Source of the DNA: Acanthosepion esculentum | Taxonomy: Eukaryota > Mollusca > Cephalopoda > Sepiida > Sepiidae | Reading direction: 5' to 3' | Assembly (NCBI GenBank): GCA_964036315.1 | Contig: OZ038509.1 | Span: 24,353,384-24,417,383 of the forward strand | Length of the DNA: 64,000 nucleotides | In this document: positions 33,290 to 44,009 of the stretch, piece by piece | How positions within the stretch are numbered: position 1 is the stretch's first letter | Layout: the number at the start of each line of letters is the position of its first letter | The notes under the pieces: generated by a model | What the model was told of the DNA's origin: nothing | Database searches by the model: none | What the model saw: only the letters and a program-made list of their open reading frames with translations | Position numbers and translations under genes: made by a program

Positions 33290-33479
33290 AGAAAAGTTGC
33301 TGCCAAATTACACACACACACACACACACATATAATTTCAGTTGAGTTCTTTGGTTTGAGGTGTGAGTTTGTAAACAGTGACTATTTAAGCTAATATTGC
33401 ACGACTCTTTGGCAGAATTGAGTCACTGTCAGTCACTGTGTATTTATTTAAATCTAAAAATAAACACACTAAAATTCAC

Positions 33480-33626
33480 CTTCATCCCTGCCGTGCGCCG
33501 ACGGCTTACTGGTAGAAGTTCCGACTGACACAAATTCAGTCGGGTTTCGATCCTAGCTAGAGGCAACCGGACGTCTAGCCACACTGATGAGCTGTGAAAC
33601 AGCGAAACAGTCTCTGTGAATGACAA
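33480..33626 (+). mobile_element. tRNA-headed element with hammerhead-like 3' part
   Basis: tRNA-like region with ACGGCTTACTGGTAGAAGTT (A box) and GGGTTTCGATCC (B box). A hammerhead-like motif at 33580-33618 follows, then A-run and (TA)n (33629-33672). The order tRNA head, ribozyme, TA tract is the same as in each arm of the 193-bp palindrome. Confidence 0.72.
33580..33618 (+). ncRNA. hammerhead ribozyme-like motif
   Basis: CACA (33580-33583), core CTGATGA (33584-33590), stem II GCTG/CAGC (33591-33594 and 33600-33603) with TGAAA loop, GAAA (33604-33607), then a short CAGTCTC and TGTG (33615-33618), which pairs with CACA as stem I. Stem II and both core strands are canonical. Stem III is very short, and the cleavage residue is ambiguous (after AGTC or CTC). 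Confidence 0.6.

Positions 33627-33628
<2 letters not shown>

Positions 33629-33672
<44 letters not shown>
33629..33672. repeat. (TA)n microsatellite
   Basis: TA tract after the ribozyme-like motif. Confidence 0.9.
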
Positions 33673-33677
<5 letters not shown>

Positions 33678-33679
33678 TT

Positions 33680-34251
33680 TTTTATTATGGGATCATAATA
33701 AAAACAATGAAATCACTACACAAAAGCTTTCATGTTTCAATACTATGATTGTCCTTCTTCAGGCTTAAGTAACTAGTGATAAAATGATTTTTAAGAAAAT
33801 TTTAAAAAGTGTTACCTCTTTACTGAAAGTTAAAGGTGGGGGGGATATAATATCAAAATTAAAAATAGACTTGTGGGTGTGTCTTGATTAACCAATTAAA
33901 TGTCAGATCTGCGCTAAATAGAAAAGTAAGCTCAGAGGGTGGAGGTGGGGGAGTTATTTTCCATGCAATGATAAACCGGAACATAGACAGGCCGTCATTG
34001 ACAATTACAGAAAATATGTAAGTAACATATTTGTGTGTGTGTGTGTGTGTTCAGTTAATGAAACTTATATATGATAAAATATAGTTTTAAGGTATGATAT
34101 GTTTATGAGTAAAGTGCTCAATATCAGTGACAGAGCATATGTAAATATCAAAGTGGACGTTGAAGTCAACCCTCAGAGGCTGCCATCTGTATTATGCTAA
34201 ATGCAATACAATTGTGTTTAGCATGAAACGGACTGTCACCTCAGGGCTTTG

Positions 34252-34256
<5 letters not shown>
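33680..34256. other. decayed family B hairpin and unassigned DNA
   Basis: 34147-34256 is a degraded copy of the family B inverted repeat (AGTGGACGTTGAAGTCAACC, then AGCATGAAACGGACTGTCAC). It lacks CTGANGA. The rest is unassigned. Confidence 0.55.

Positions 34257-34292
<36 letters not shown>
34257..34292. repeat. (TA)n microsatellite
   Basis: TA tract at the left edge of the Penelope-like foldback. Confidence 0.85.
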
Positions 34293-34295
<3 letters not shown>

Positions 34296-34299
34296 TCAG

Positions 34300-34885
34300 T
34301 TAAGAAAAGAAAAACATCCTTGATAATGGCTAACAGAATATATGAAAGCACTCGGATATATAGAACATTTGGACAGTTTTTACTCACTTTATGTCTGGGA
34401 AAGAAAACACTTACATGAAATGAAAAAAATGAATAAAAAGCGTAATCGCAGTGGCTTGATGGTCATCTTTAATGAAACTTGTATAAAAGAAGAAATGCTA
34501 CCTGCCCAAATATACACTTATATATGTCCCATTTATTATGAATAATAAAATAATAGTTGAATATGACTTTTCATATAAGGGAATGCTGAAAAATTTAAGA
34601 AAAGAAAACTTCTGATGTTTACTGAATTGTTTAGATTTTGGGATGTGGGTCAGGCCAATATCTTCAGTATACCCTTATATATTTTTCGTTTCAACCTTTG
34701 GAAGTAAAGTCTGATGATCCGCGGTCCTTTAAAAGGGGCTGTGGTGAAATAATTTATTACATGGAACCTTAAAGTGGTCTGTTTTTATTTTTATTTAAAT
34801 TATTAGCTCTGATTTACATTGAGCTCTCTGGATTTTATCCTCCTTGGGTCTACCCATACAGATTACCTAGTTTTTCATAAACTAA

Positions 34886-34943
<58 letters not shown>

Positions 34944-35170
34944 TGGGCAGCAATTCCTCTTTTATACAAGTTTCATTAAAAACGACTGATAAGGTACTGT
35001 AATAAGCTTTTTATTCAATTTTTCTTGTTTTTGTATAAGTGTTTCCTTTTCTGGTCTTAAATTGTGTAAAAACTGTTTGAATGTTTTGTATATGTGAGTG
35101 CTTTTGGCTATTCTGTTAGCCATTATCAAGGATGTTTGTTTTTTTTAATTATTTTTAACTGAATATGTAG
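34300..35170. repeat. imperfect ~200-bp foldback at the Penelope-like end
   Basis: The left arm (about 34300-34515) has CATCCTTGATAATGGCTAAC and ATGAAACTTGTATAAAAGA. It is complemented by the right arm (about 34942-35165) with CTTTTATACAAGTTTCATTA and GTTAGCCATTATCAAGGATG. The arms have diverged. The centre carries a hammerhead-like motif (34700-34770) and a (TA)n tract (34888-34940). Confidence 0.75.
34700..34770 (+). ncRNA. hammerhead-like motif (family C)
   Basis: CTGATGA (34711-34717), a nine-pair stem II (CCGCGGTCC with GGGCTGTGG, including wobbles), then TGAAAT (GAAA at 34746-34749) and TAATTTATTACATGG. The minus copy at 41745-41812 keeps the fold with a G-U to A-U change in stem II, suggesting past selection. 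Position 10.1/11.1 would be a U-U mismatch, and stem I is poor. Confidence 0.45.
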
Positions 35171-36430
35171 ATGTTTTATATCTGTCTCTAGGGTGATGAA
35201 TTGTTTTTTTTATTTTCCAAACACGGTCAGCACATTGTGACCATGTTCATAGTTGATGTTATTCAGTGTTGACTTTTTATTTTTATTTTTACTTGTGGCT
35301 GAGGCTATTTTACTTGTATTTTCTATGATCCATGTGTGTTTGAAATGAGTCCTAATTGAGCTATGGTCTGAGAAGTGTAACGTGAATCTTCTAGATAGAC
35401 ATGTAGTGGTATGTCCAATATAATTATTTATGAACTTGTTTTGATCAGGTCTACAGTTCCTTAATATGCATGTGAATTCATAAATAATATTAGTTCTCTA
35501 TAATTTAAATCTTGCAGGTGAGTTGTTATTGTTTATGATAAGGTTTGCGCTTTTAATTTTTTAGAGTAGATAATTTAATTTTCTTGCTCTGATCGACTTG
35601 CGTTGTGTATTTCTTTATAATTTTTGTAAGAGAAAATTCATCTTGCCTATATTTAACATACATTTGCATTTCATAGGAAATTTTGTTATTCTTTTTATCT
35701 GCGTCTTCAGTATTGCTATTAGTTACTTTGGAAAGAAAAATCTTAATCTGGTGATCCACAGATGCTAGTTAACAGTTTGGAAAACCGTTAACTAGTATCT
35801 GTTTCACATTATTTAGTTCTTTAAGGAAAAGAGGACAAGAGGATGAATTCTCGTGTGCTCTCTTGAGGAAATTTTTTATGATGCCTACTTTATATCTGAA
35901 TGGGCATTCTCTTATAAAATTAAGGTCGTAAGAGTTTCTCCTCATGGTTTTTTTGTGTAGCAAAGTAGTGAATGTGTTAAGTTCAGGACAGTTTTTTTTA
36001 CCCCCAAATGTGGTTTTAAGGTTATCAATTTTTTTTTTGTTTGTTTTCAGCTAAAATAAAATTAGCATCTACATAGCGGACATATATTTTGGGTTTAGTA
36101 ACTGTTTTAAATAGCTTGTTTTCTCAAGAGTTTCACACTACTTTAGAATGAATGTCAACAATATCAGTACAGTATCATGTGCTTACCTATTTTATACCTG
36201 AATGGGCATTCTCTTATAAAATTAAGGCCGTAAGAGTTTCTCCTAGTGTTTTTTTTTTTTTTTTTTTTGTACAACGAAGTAGTGAATGTGTTAAGTTCAG
36301 AACAGGTTTTTTTTTCCCTCAAATGTGGTTTTGAGATTATGAATTTCTTTTTTTGTTTTCAGTTAAAATAAAATTAGCATCTACATAGCGGACATATATT
36401 TTTTTTTTATAGTAGATAATTTAATTTTCA
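35000..36430 (-). mobile_element. Penelope-like retroelement, 3' part
   Basis: Minus-strand frames give the end of the reverse transcriptase (about 35769-35963: YDLNFIRECPFRYKVGIIKN; 35553-35759). Next is the GIY-YIG endonuclease at about 35340-35500: EFTCILRNCRPDQNKFINN, then NYIGHTTTCLSRRF and LHFSDHSSIRTHFKHT. The YIG motif and the Cys-rich knuckle before it are intact, but frames are broken between segments. A direct duplication of about 200 bases (35895-36095 and 36190-36400) is present at the 5' side. Confidence 0.82.
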
Positions 36431-36479
36431 TGTTTCTGATAATTTATACTTATATATACTAGAATTTTTCTGCAACATG

Positions 36480-36650
36480 CTGAAGTGTGATGAAATCCTT
36501 ACATTATTTTGTATTGTTGAAGTTATCACTAACATGTTTTGCATAACAAGAAACAAAACGCTAATAGTCTGAAGTACATAGAAATGATGGACACGTCACC
36601 CATATAAAAAAAAAAAAAAATTGGGAATGTAATAATTCATAATACATAAT
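36480..36650. other. no feature recognised
   Basis: Short unassigned gap within the intron. Confidence 0.4.
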
Positions 36651-36655
36651 CAAGA

Positions 36656-37372
36656 TGCAAAGCCTTATTCAATGGAATTGTAATTGGGGTCAAAACACTA
36701 TGAAAGTGTAAAAATAGGTTTTAATAGCAGAAATACTTTGTAAAAAATTATTACCAGCAATACATTTTTTAAAACTAAATGTTGCTAGCATGTTGAAAAA
36801 CAAATATTACCAGCAATATATTTTTGAAAAAAAAAAAAAAAAGAAAAAATATTACCAGTGATACAAATTTGAAAGAAAAATTTTACCAGAAATAGAAGTT
36901 TTGAAGGAAAAATTTTACCAGAAATAGAAGTTTTGAAGGAAAAATTTTACCAGAAATAGAAGTTTTGAAGGAAAAATTTTACCAGAAATAGAAGTTTTGA
37001 AGGAAAAATTTTACCAGAAATAGAAGTTTTGAAGGAAAAATTTTACCAGAAATAGAAGTTTTGAAGGAAAAATTTTACCAGAAATAGAAGTTTTGAAGGA
37101 AAAATTTTACCAGAAATAGAAGTTTTGAAGGAAAAATTTTACCAGAAATAGAAGTTTTGAAGGAAAAATTTTACCAGAAATAGAAGTTTTGAAGGAAAAA
37201 TTTTACCAGAAATAGAAGTTTTGAAGGAAAAATTTTACCAGAAATAGAAGTTTTGAAGGAAAAATTTTACCAGAAATAGATTTAAAAAAAAAAATATTTC
37301 CAACAATAAAAATTGTCGGCATTAAATAACCCATTGAGGTGTTGATATGCCATAAAACCAAACCAAACTAAT
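36656..37372 (+). mobile_element. non-autonomous element M with internal minisatellite, copy 1
   Basis: Starts AATGGAATTGTAATTGGGGT then AAAACACTATGAAAGTGTAA. It ends GGCATTAAATAACCCATTGA then TTGATATGCCATAAA. Copies 2 and 3 at 44205-44530 and 46043-46445 share both ends. The interior differs only in number and sequence of ATTACCAG units. No coding capacity and no clear terminal inverted repeats. Confidence 0.8.
36889..37280. repeat. 32-bp minisatellite, ~12 copies
   Basis: Near-identical unit GAAATAGAAGTTTTGAAGGA then AAAATTTTACCA. This is a homogenised version of the looser 'ATTACCAGCAATACATTTTTGAA' units in the other copies of element M. There are no unique spacers, so it is not a CRISPR-like structure. 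Confidence 0.95.
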
Positions 37373-37374
37373 AT

Positions 37375-38095
37375 GTTTTGTTGAAATTTACATACTCTAC
37401 ATTTCACACAATTTCACAAACCAATTGATGAGATGTAAAAACTTAAAGAAGAGAAATGCAAAAAAACAATATTGCATTTTTATTAAATATTTGTTATTTT
37501 AATCATTGAATTGTTTTTAAAATTGGGGAAATATTTTGTATGTTAAATAATAGAACTTTTAATTTTTCCCAAAAGTTAATGAAAATTTTTTTTCCTAATT
37601 TACACACCTGAGTAAAGCCAACCTTACTTTGTACCCCCACCTTACCTATTTGCTCTTCTCTTCAAAATTTGGCTTCAATCAGTCAATGTATGACTATTTT
37701 AGAGGATGTGACGGAAGGACTAATGGAAGTCACAGAATTTTATATATAGATATGTATAGAAAGATAGATATATAGATAGGGTTGACCATAAAAGTTTTTA
37801 AAAATTAAAATAATTTTTTTAAAAAGTTAACTCAAATCCTTTTTAAATTTAAAATAAATTAATAAATAAATAATTAAACAAAGTAAAATACATAGAATTA
37901 AATAATTACATTAAAAAAATAAAATAAAAATTCAAAAACATTTTCCCATTTTGTTTATTACGCTATAAATTATATCATTTAGCATCCATCATAGTTTACC
38001 TTGCCATACACAGCAAGTTTTAATGTCATTTTAGAGCCTTCTCAAATTAAAAATTTGAAAACTATGTATTTAACTTTCTCTTTTCTCTTTTTCTA
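37375..38095. other. no feature recognised
   Basis: AT-rich intron sequence. Confidence 0.5.
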
Positions 38096-38097
38096 AT

Positions 38098-38885
38098 CAG
38101 TTTCACCCCATGCAAGACAGTAAAGCAACTAAGATGCCAGGGGTTACTGGGTGTGGAAGAATTAAAAACAGAAACATTAATAATGAGTGGGAAGAGGAAA
38201 GAGTAATCAGGAGGACAGTAGATAGCGATTCAAATTGCATTTAAATATTTGAAGATTAAAGTTGGCTGGAAATCATGGAGCCGGAAGGGAGTTCCACAAG
38301 CAAGGCAGTAAAGCCACTAAGACACAAGGGGTTACTGGGTGTGGAAGAATTAAAAACAGAAACATTAATAATGAGTGGGAAGAGGAAAGAGTAATCAGGA
38401 GGACAGTAGATAGCGATTCAAATTGCATTTAAATATTTGCAGATTAAAGTTGGCTGGAAATCATGGAATTGGAAGGGAGTTCCACAAGCAAGGCAGTAAA
38501 GCCACTAAGACACTAGAGGTTACTGGGTGTGGAAGAATTAGGAACAGAAGCATTAATAATGAGCGGTAAGAGGAAAGAGTAATCAGGAGGACAGTAGATA
38601 GCAGTTGACATTGCATTTAGATATTTGAAGATTAAAGTTGGCTGGAAAGCATGAGTCTGGAAGGGAGAGAAGTGCAAGAAAAGAAACTGTTAGCATAGAA
38701 CTTACGGCTACATCTCGCCAGCTCAACTGTAAATTGATGAGATTTTGACGCCAGTCAAATACTAGTCTTAAATTCAAAAAGTCTAGGTACCATTGCACAA
38801 AGCTCGTCCGAACAATTACCATGAAAGTATTTATAGAAAAGGCAGAGAGAGACAACCTTATGTCAATGGGAAAATTACTGAAGCC
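38098..38885 (-). mobile_element. LINE 3' end with ~187-bp tandem tail
   Basis: Minus strand: RT C-terminal remnants (PANFNLQISKCNVN and others at 38583-38855). The 3' UTR unit (GCAAGGCAGTAAAGCCACTA, GGGGTTACTGGGTGTGGAAG) occurs at about 38113, 38300 and 38487. Confidence 0.8.
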
Positions 38886-39102
38886 ATGTTAATATATAAT
38901 TTTTAGAATGTCCGTTTTTTAAAGTATTTTTATAGTCGTGAATTAAAGATCAACATTATAAGCTTTTGGCACTATTCCGTCGTTTTTTGCAATGTCAGTT
39001 GATCAGATCTGCCCATTGATAACTTCTGACTACTCTACTTTCTTCTAAGAAATTTTCAAAAATAATTTCTTTTAACTTTTTTTTTTTTTTTTCTCCTCCC
39101 AG

Positions 39103-39215
39103 GAGACTTTTGAAGAAACTGAAGTTCCTCTGCCAAATATTATGTACATAAACACCACTTTGATTCCTATCCATGCTGATTTAAGTGAAGCTGAACTTGA
39201 GGAGAATTTCTTTGA
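39103..39215 (+). CDS. METTL24-like methyltransferase, stem exon
   Basis: Second recognised exon, 113 bases, after a T-rich tract ending CTCCCAG and before GTAAGT. It reads ETFEETEVPLPNIMYINTTL then IPIHADLSEAELEENFF and ends in two bases (GA). The first base of the next exon completes a Glu codon. An acidic stem with one N-glycosylation sequon (NTT) fits a lumenal region between the membrane anchor and the catalytic domain. The intron before it is 9.1 kb and the one after it 12.9 kb. Confidence 0.85.
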
Positions 39216-39229
39216 GTAAGTACAACAAG

Positions 39230-40090
39230 CTTATCTTGAAAGTTTCTTTACAGATTAAAGGTAAGAGGGCCAGAGGGAAGAAATGCACAACCTACCTGGA
39301 GAGCTTGAGTGATTGGATAGTAGAAGAGAGATGGCAAAAAGAGAATATTCATTAAGAGCTACAAAGGACAGGAAATTGTAGAGAGCCATGAGCGCGTATA
39401 TCCTGAAGGGACACAGGCTCACTTTTCTTGTTCTATGTGCTGAGTAAATGGAGGGCAGAATAAGGTTTAAGAGAGATGACAAAAAGAAAAAATTTATTAA
39501 GAGCTACAAAGCACAGGAAATTGTGGAGAGCCATGAACGCTTATACCCTGAGGGGACACTGTACATAAAGAAGAAAAATGGGCAAACTTTTACCTTTGTA
39601 GCTACAAAGATATGGCATGTCAAATGGATGGTTTTTCCTTTGACACCACTATTATTTTAACTACCTTCACTTCTTGGCAACCTTTATTGTATTTAAAAAA
39701 CAAAAAAATGTATAAATTCACTTTCATATTTTTAGGTTTTATTCCAATTCATATCCTCACTTTTTAAAAGTATAAATATTGTTGAAGAGTGAAGGTAGTT
39801 ATAATAGCGGTGTCAAGGGGAAAAAAAAACGTCCTTATGACCCTACTTCTTATTGCAGGCATGAAGGTTCATGAGTCCGAGTTATCTTTATTTAGATTCA
39901 AACTAATATCCTCACCTTTTTAAAACAATAAACATTGCTGAAGAGTGAAGGTAGTTAAAATAATAGCAGTGTCAAGGGAAAAACCATACTTTTGACAGTC
40001 CAGTTTTTTTTTTTGCCATGAAGGTTCATGAGGCCGAGTTATCTTTATTTAGATAAACTAATATCCTCACCTTTGTTGTTGCTATCACGT
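39230..40090. repeat. local direct and inverted repeats
   Basis: AAGAGCTACAAAG.ACAGGAAA occurs at 39352 and 39498. GAGTGAAGGTAGTT.TAATAG recurs at 39787 and 39944 and is inverted near 39655. No coding support. Confidence 0.6.
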
Positions 40091-40094
40091 TTCA

Positions 40095-40555
40095 TGCATT
40101 GTGCCTTCTTTGGGTGTTTGCCAATCCATGTAACCATCAGTGAATTTTGAACTGAACAGTTTATTTAATCTATAGGTGTATATTAGTTGTAGTAGAAACG
40201 ACAAAACTGGGGTCACACGTCCAATCTTCACTTCTCACTAGCTAAAACGTGTGTTCGTCCCACGTTTCGGTAGACACCGGTAAATATACAACTCACTCTA
40301 TCGGTAGGTTGAAGCTAGCTTCCAGACAAAAATAAACAGAGTCGTAACTTAATACGAACCTCTATACTAGTGCACGTCACCACGGTCCCGACCTCACTGC
40401 CAGCCAATGTCCCAGACCGTTTTTATTGACCGAAAACACGGCCAACGCACCAATCATTGCTGTTGGCCTCGCTCTCAATCAGAGTCCCCAGCTCGTCCAA
40501 TCAGCATGCAGACCGCCACTAGACAAATTGTGCCAAGCAGCATAAAATAACAAAT
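40095..40555 (-). mobile_element. possible solo LTR or promoter-like block
   Basis: GC-richer than its surroundings. On the minus strand it has repeated GATTGG/CCAAT-type boxes, CAATAAAAACGG and AATAAACTG. No second LTR or coding region was seen in the window. Confidence 0.3.
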
Positions 40556-40559
40556 GTCG

Positions 40560-41593
40560 GAGAATGTACTTTTCTTTTACAAAACAGCAGCCCGACAAGC
40601 AAAACATCTTGGGCGCTTTGACTCCGGTAGGTGTGAATATTTATCGTCACAGTGTACACTTCTCGTTTTGCTGTCTATGTCTTGGGACGTCTTTTTTTTT
40701 AGTACTGATCTGTTATTGCAAACACGGTTCCCCATTGGACACTAGCCGAGTGAGTAAAAACCTTGGTTTTTGAATTTGATGGCATATTAATTGGGAGACT
40801 TTTTGCTATTTACATCGGTGAATTCATATTTTGAGAAAATCATTAATGAATCCTCTCATACCAAACACATAGAATTATAAAATTTCTGATAATATTTTTT
40901 TATATCATAACCAGTCGATTTCGATTTCTTTTAAATTAATTTCTTCATGAAGAACCTAAAAATAAATGCAAATGTAATGAAATATTTCTCAATTTGTTAA
41001 CCCAAGACCTGACCCTGACCACTGCTATCTGAGACCCGAACACTGGATACTGTGGCGGCTTTTTTTAACCTGATGAAACATAAAAAACTAACCACTTGCT
41101 AATGCAATATCCTTAGGCATTTCACTATTTCAGAACGATATATATAACAGACCAATAACTAGTAGCGAATGGCCAGTACAAAGTGGCACACTTGAACCAC
41201 ATTATTCAACTAATACGTTTAGGCTGCATAATTATTTTTGGTACGTCAATCTTGTCTAGAAATAATTCCTTGTTTTTACACAAAAATAACAGTTGGTAAA
41301 ATATCCACATCTGACAAAATTCAATCAGCACTTGATCCTTCTTGGTAAAGATAGAAAAGTCATTCAATTTATTCACATATATTAGTTCAGGCTTAGGCCT
41401 GCTACTAGTAATAGGTAACCCAATACAACCATCTGCACAAAGGGGTGATTGGCATCTAAAATAGCTTCCGCACTAACTAACAGCTGATGAGGATGGTTGC
41501 ATGTCACCCCCCCCTACACACACATACTCCAGGTCAAAAAAAAGACCTGTCAAAAGGCGGATGAGCTTCTTACAGGAGCCAACAGTCAAAATG

Positions 41594-41598
<5 letters not shown>
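40560..41598. other. no feature recognised
   Basis: Small ORFs at 40554-40773 have no recognisable domain. Confidence 0.45.

Positions 41599-41599
<1 letters not shown>

Positions 41600-41634
<35 letters not shown>
41600..41634. repeat. (TA)n microsatellite
   Basis: TA tract at the edge of the inverted copy of the 34740-34870 segment. Confidence 0.9.
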
Positions 41635-41637
<3 letters not shown>

Positions 41638-41744
41638 TACGAAAAACTAGGTAATCCGTATGGGTAGACCCAAGGAGGATAAAATCCAGAGAGCTCAATG
41701 TAAATCAGAGCTAATAATTTAAATAAAAACAGATTACTTTAAGG

Positions 41745-41812
41745 TTCCATATAATAAATTATTTCACCACAGCCCTTTTAAAGGACAGTGGATCATCAGA
41801 TTTATTTCCAAA
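41745..41812 (-). ncRNA. hammerhead-like motif (family C), minus copy
   Basis: Minus strand: CTGATGA (41793-41799), stem II CCACTGTCC with GGGCTGTGG, GAAA (41762-41765), then TAATTTATTATATGG. It lies in a segment (41635-41830) that is an inverted copy of 34690-34870. Confidence 0.42.
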
Positions 41813-41934
41813 TGTTGAAATGAAAAAATGAAAATAAATTTACACATTTATGACGGGCAATAATGTAACATCTAACTCAATGCTGTCTCTCTACCCCCTA
41901 CACTGCTCCCACTTCGTTAATTTCCTTATTATTA

Positions 41935-42060
41935 GAATTGTTTGATTAGCAAGGTTGAATTTACTGCCCTTAAACTTCAATCTTCCATGATTCTTTCGCA
42001 TACATATGTTCAAAGTGTATCAAACTGTAAACAAATAACATCACACACTATGAAATGGAC
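41935..42060 (-). mobile_element. SINE-flank repeat (copy of 2820-2960)
   Basis: TTAGCAAGGTTGAATTTACT, TTAAACTTCAATCTTCCATG and GTAAACAAATAACATCACAC match the block next to the SINE at 2620-3015. Confidence 0.65.
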
Positions 42061-42164
42061 AACGTCTGAGAATTATATTTAAGACATTTTCATGTTTATA
42101 CATTCTTTTTACATTTCAATATGCTTATATATATGTATATTACAATTTTTTTTTAAATATGATT

Positions 42165-42300
42165 TCATCACTACACAGCAATTACCATGTTTCAAAAACA
42201 GAAGCTAAAAACTTCCAATTCAATTATAGAATTAAATTAATTAAATTGTAAGTTTTTAGCTTCTGTTTTTGAAACATGGTAATTCCTATGTAGTGATAGA
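42165..42300. repeat. inverted repeat, ~60-bp arms
   Basis: ATTACCATGTTTCAAAAACA then GAAGCTAAAAACTT, mirrored as AAGTTTTTAGCTTCTGTTTT then TGAAACATGGTAATTCC. A single diverged arm occurs at 18890-18965. Confidence 0.85.
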
Positions 42301-42436
42301 ATTATATTTTTTAAAAGAATAATTATAATCTAGGCTCTACTTGTGTATCAAGCACTGTTTTTTAAAAATAAAAACAAAATTCTAAAGAACTTTGGATCAT
42401 CAATCTAACAGTTCTTTCCTATTTTATCAATATATT

Positions 42437-42439
<3 letters not shown>

Positions 42440-42489
<50 letters not shown>
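42440..42489. repeat. (TA)n microsatellite
   Basis: TA tract left of a decayed hammerhead-like motif. Confidence 0.9.
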
Positions 42490-42491
<2 letters not shown>

Positions 42492-42570
42492 GACAACAAT
42501 AAGTAAATTTTTATATATCAAGAACAATTTTGTAGGAAAGATGTCTGACAAAATGGAAAATTTTTCATGT

Positions 42571-42612
42571 GATGTGTTTTGTCCTTTAGGATTTCATCAG
42601 ACCGAGTTTACA
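42571..42612 (-). ncRNA. decayed hammerhead-like motif
   Basis: Minus strand: GGTCTGATGAAATCCTAAAG then GACAAAACACATC. Core CTGATGA (42594-42600) and a three-pair stem II are present. GAAA has become AAAA (the G12 position is lost), so it should be inactive. Confidence 0.4.
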
Positions 42613-42661
42613 TTGATGCAACTACACATGCACACAAATAAGACATTGGGAATTTTAAATT

Positions 42662-42667
<6 letters not shown>

Positions 42668-42720
<53 letters not shown>
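42668..42720. repeat. (TA)n microsatellite
   Basis: TA tract at the left edge of a mariner-type relic. Confidence 0.9.
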
Positions 42721-42721
<1 letters not shown>

Positions 42722-42727
<6 letters not shown>

Positions 42728-43556
42728 GGCTGCAATGGGTAAATTGTCGCCATTTTATATTTTTGATTTCATACATGCGTATTGTTTGTTTTTGATTTTG
42801 TTGACTGCACAGTATAGTAGGGTCAGTTGGGCACCATCTGTCAGAAAAAGATCACCATGATGCAATTCACTCTGCCATAAATTTGGAAACAGCATGCTCT
42901 ACTAGGCATACTCGTTTGAAGCTCCAATACGAACAGTTCAGACTGTTTGGGTGTCAATCTGAGGATAGTGCAGAGGATTTGGAAAGAGTTGAATGAGAAT
43001 AGTGATAATTACAAATCTATGGCAGCTCGGAAAACTCATACTGATAAGAAAAGAACTCTTGAATTTGTTGGTGAGGGCCTCAGACTCAACACGGAGGCCT
43101 GCATGAAGTGCTTTGAGGAGGTAGTGCTGCCCTGGGTCAAGAGGGTGGCTGCTCGAAGTCCCTATGTCTGGCAAGAGGACTCTGCATGATGCCACACAAG
43201 TAGAACCCAGTCATGGCTGCCAGACAATTTCTGCAACTGCATCACCTCTTACATCTAACTCCCCCAGACTGCAACCACCTTGATTATTATTTGTGGGGGC
43301 ACAGTTGAGCAAGAGATCAACAAAACTCCATGAACTGAAGGCAAGGATTATAGCAGCATTCACCAACTTAAATAAGGAGACCATCCAGAAGAGTTGCAAG
43401 AAATTCCAAAGTCATCTGGAGGCTATGGTTGAAGCCAAAGGTCATTTTTATTGAACAAATTTACTCTATAGTATTTCAAGATATTTTTTGTGTAATTTTG
43501 GTAAATATATCTGTTAAAATGTGATGTTAGTGTTATTTTCATTTTTGCATGGCGTT
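42722..43556 (+). mobile_element. mariner/IS630-type transposon relic, internally deleted
   Basis: Starts GGCTGCAATGGGTAAATTGT beside the TA tract. The right limit (about 43556, TGCATGGCG) is uncertain. It contains the N- and C-terminal parts of a transposase. Confidence 0.65.
42925..43455 (+). pseudogene. mariner-type transposase pseudogene with internal deletion
   Basis: The N-terminal helix-turn-helix part (NLRIVQRIWKELNE, KKRTLEFVGE) is joined directly to the C-terminal catalytic part (LRLNTEACMKCFEEVVLPWV, then YVWQEDSA, the second Asp). The central part, with the first catalytic Asp, is missing. After a stop at about 43187 the frame continues in pieces: PPDCNHLDYYLWG (third acidic residue) and the C-terminus INKTP, then IIAAFTNLNKETIQKS. 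Not functional. Confidence 0.8.
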
Positions 43557-43559
43557 TCA

Positions 43560-44000
43560 AGCCTTGAGTGGCAACCTTCCTTGAGCTGGTGTCTCAATAA
43601 AAACACATGGTGTACTTGGGCTACTGTGAGTGTCTAAGTGTCGGGAAGAGCAGCCAGTCTTGTAAAACCTTGCTTCAAATCATTATGACAAATCCTTTGT
43701 CAGGCAGAACCACCGTGCTTTGTACAAGATTAATCCTAGTCCTGTCTGAATGAAAAACACAGTTATGTAAGCATGTAGATATATAAACTAGATAAAACCA
43801 TTAAATTTATCTTATTCCTTAGAGTACAGAGCAGTATTGAAGCTACAGCTATTAGATTTACCTCATTCCTAACAGTACAGATTAGTGCTACATGTAATAA
43901 TATGTTTAAATTATTTTATAGCCTTTAAAATTGAGGTAAATACTCTTAATGGTGTTATAGAGATCCGTTGTTTTAGTAAACCACATAATTATTCACATAA
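43560..44000. other. no feature recognised
   Basis: Intronic, no coding or repeat support. Confidence 0.45.
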
Positions 44001-44009
44001 TCAATGCCA

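Noticed and set aside
36889..37280. Regular 32-bp repeats resembling a CRISPR array
   Set aside because: Units are contiguous with no unique spacers, there are no cas genes, and the context is eukaryotic.
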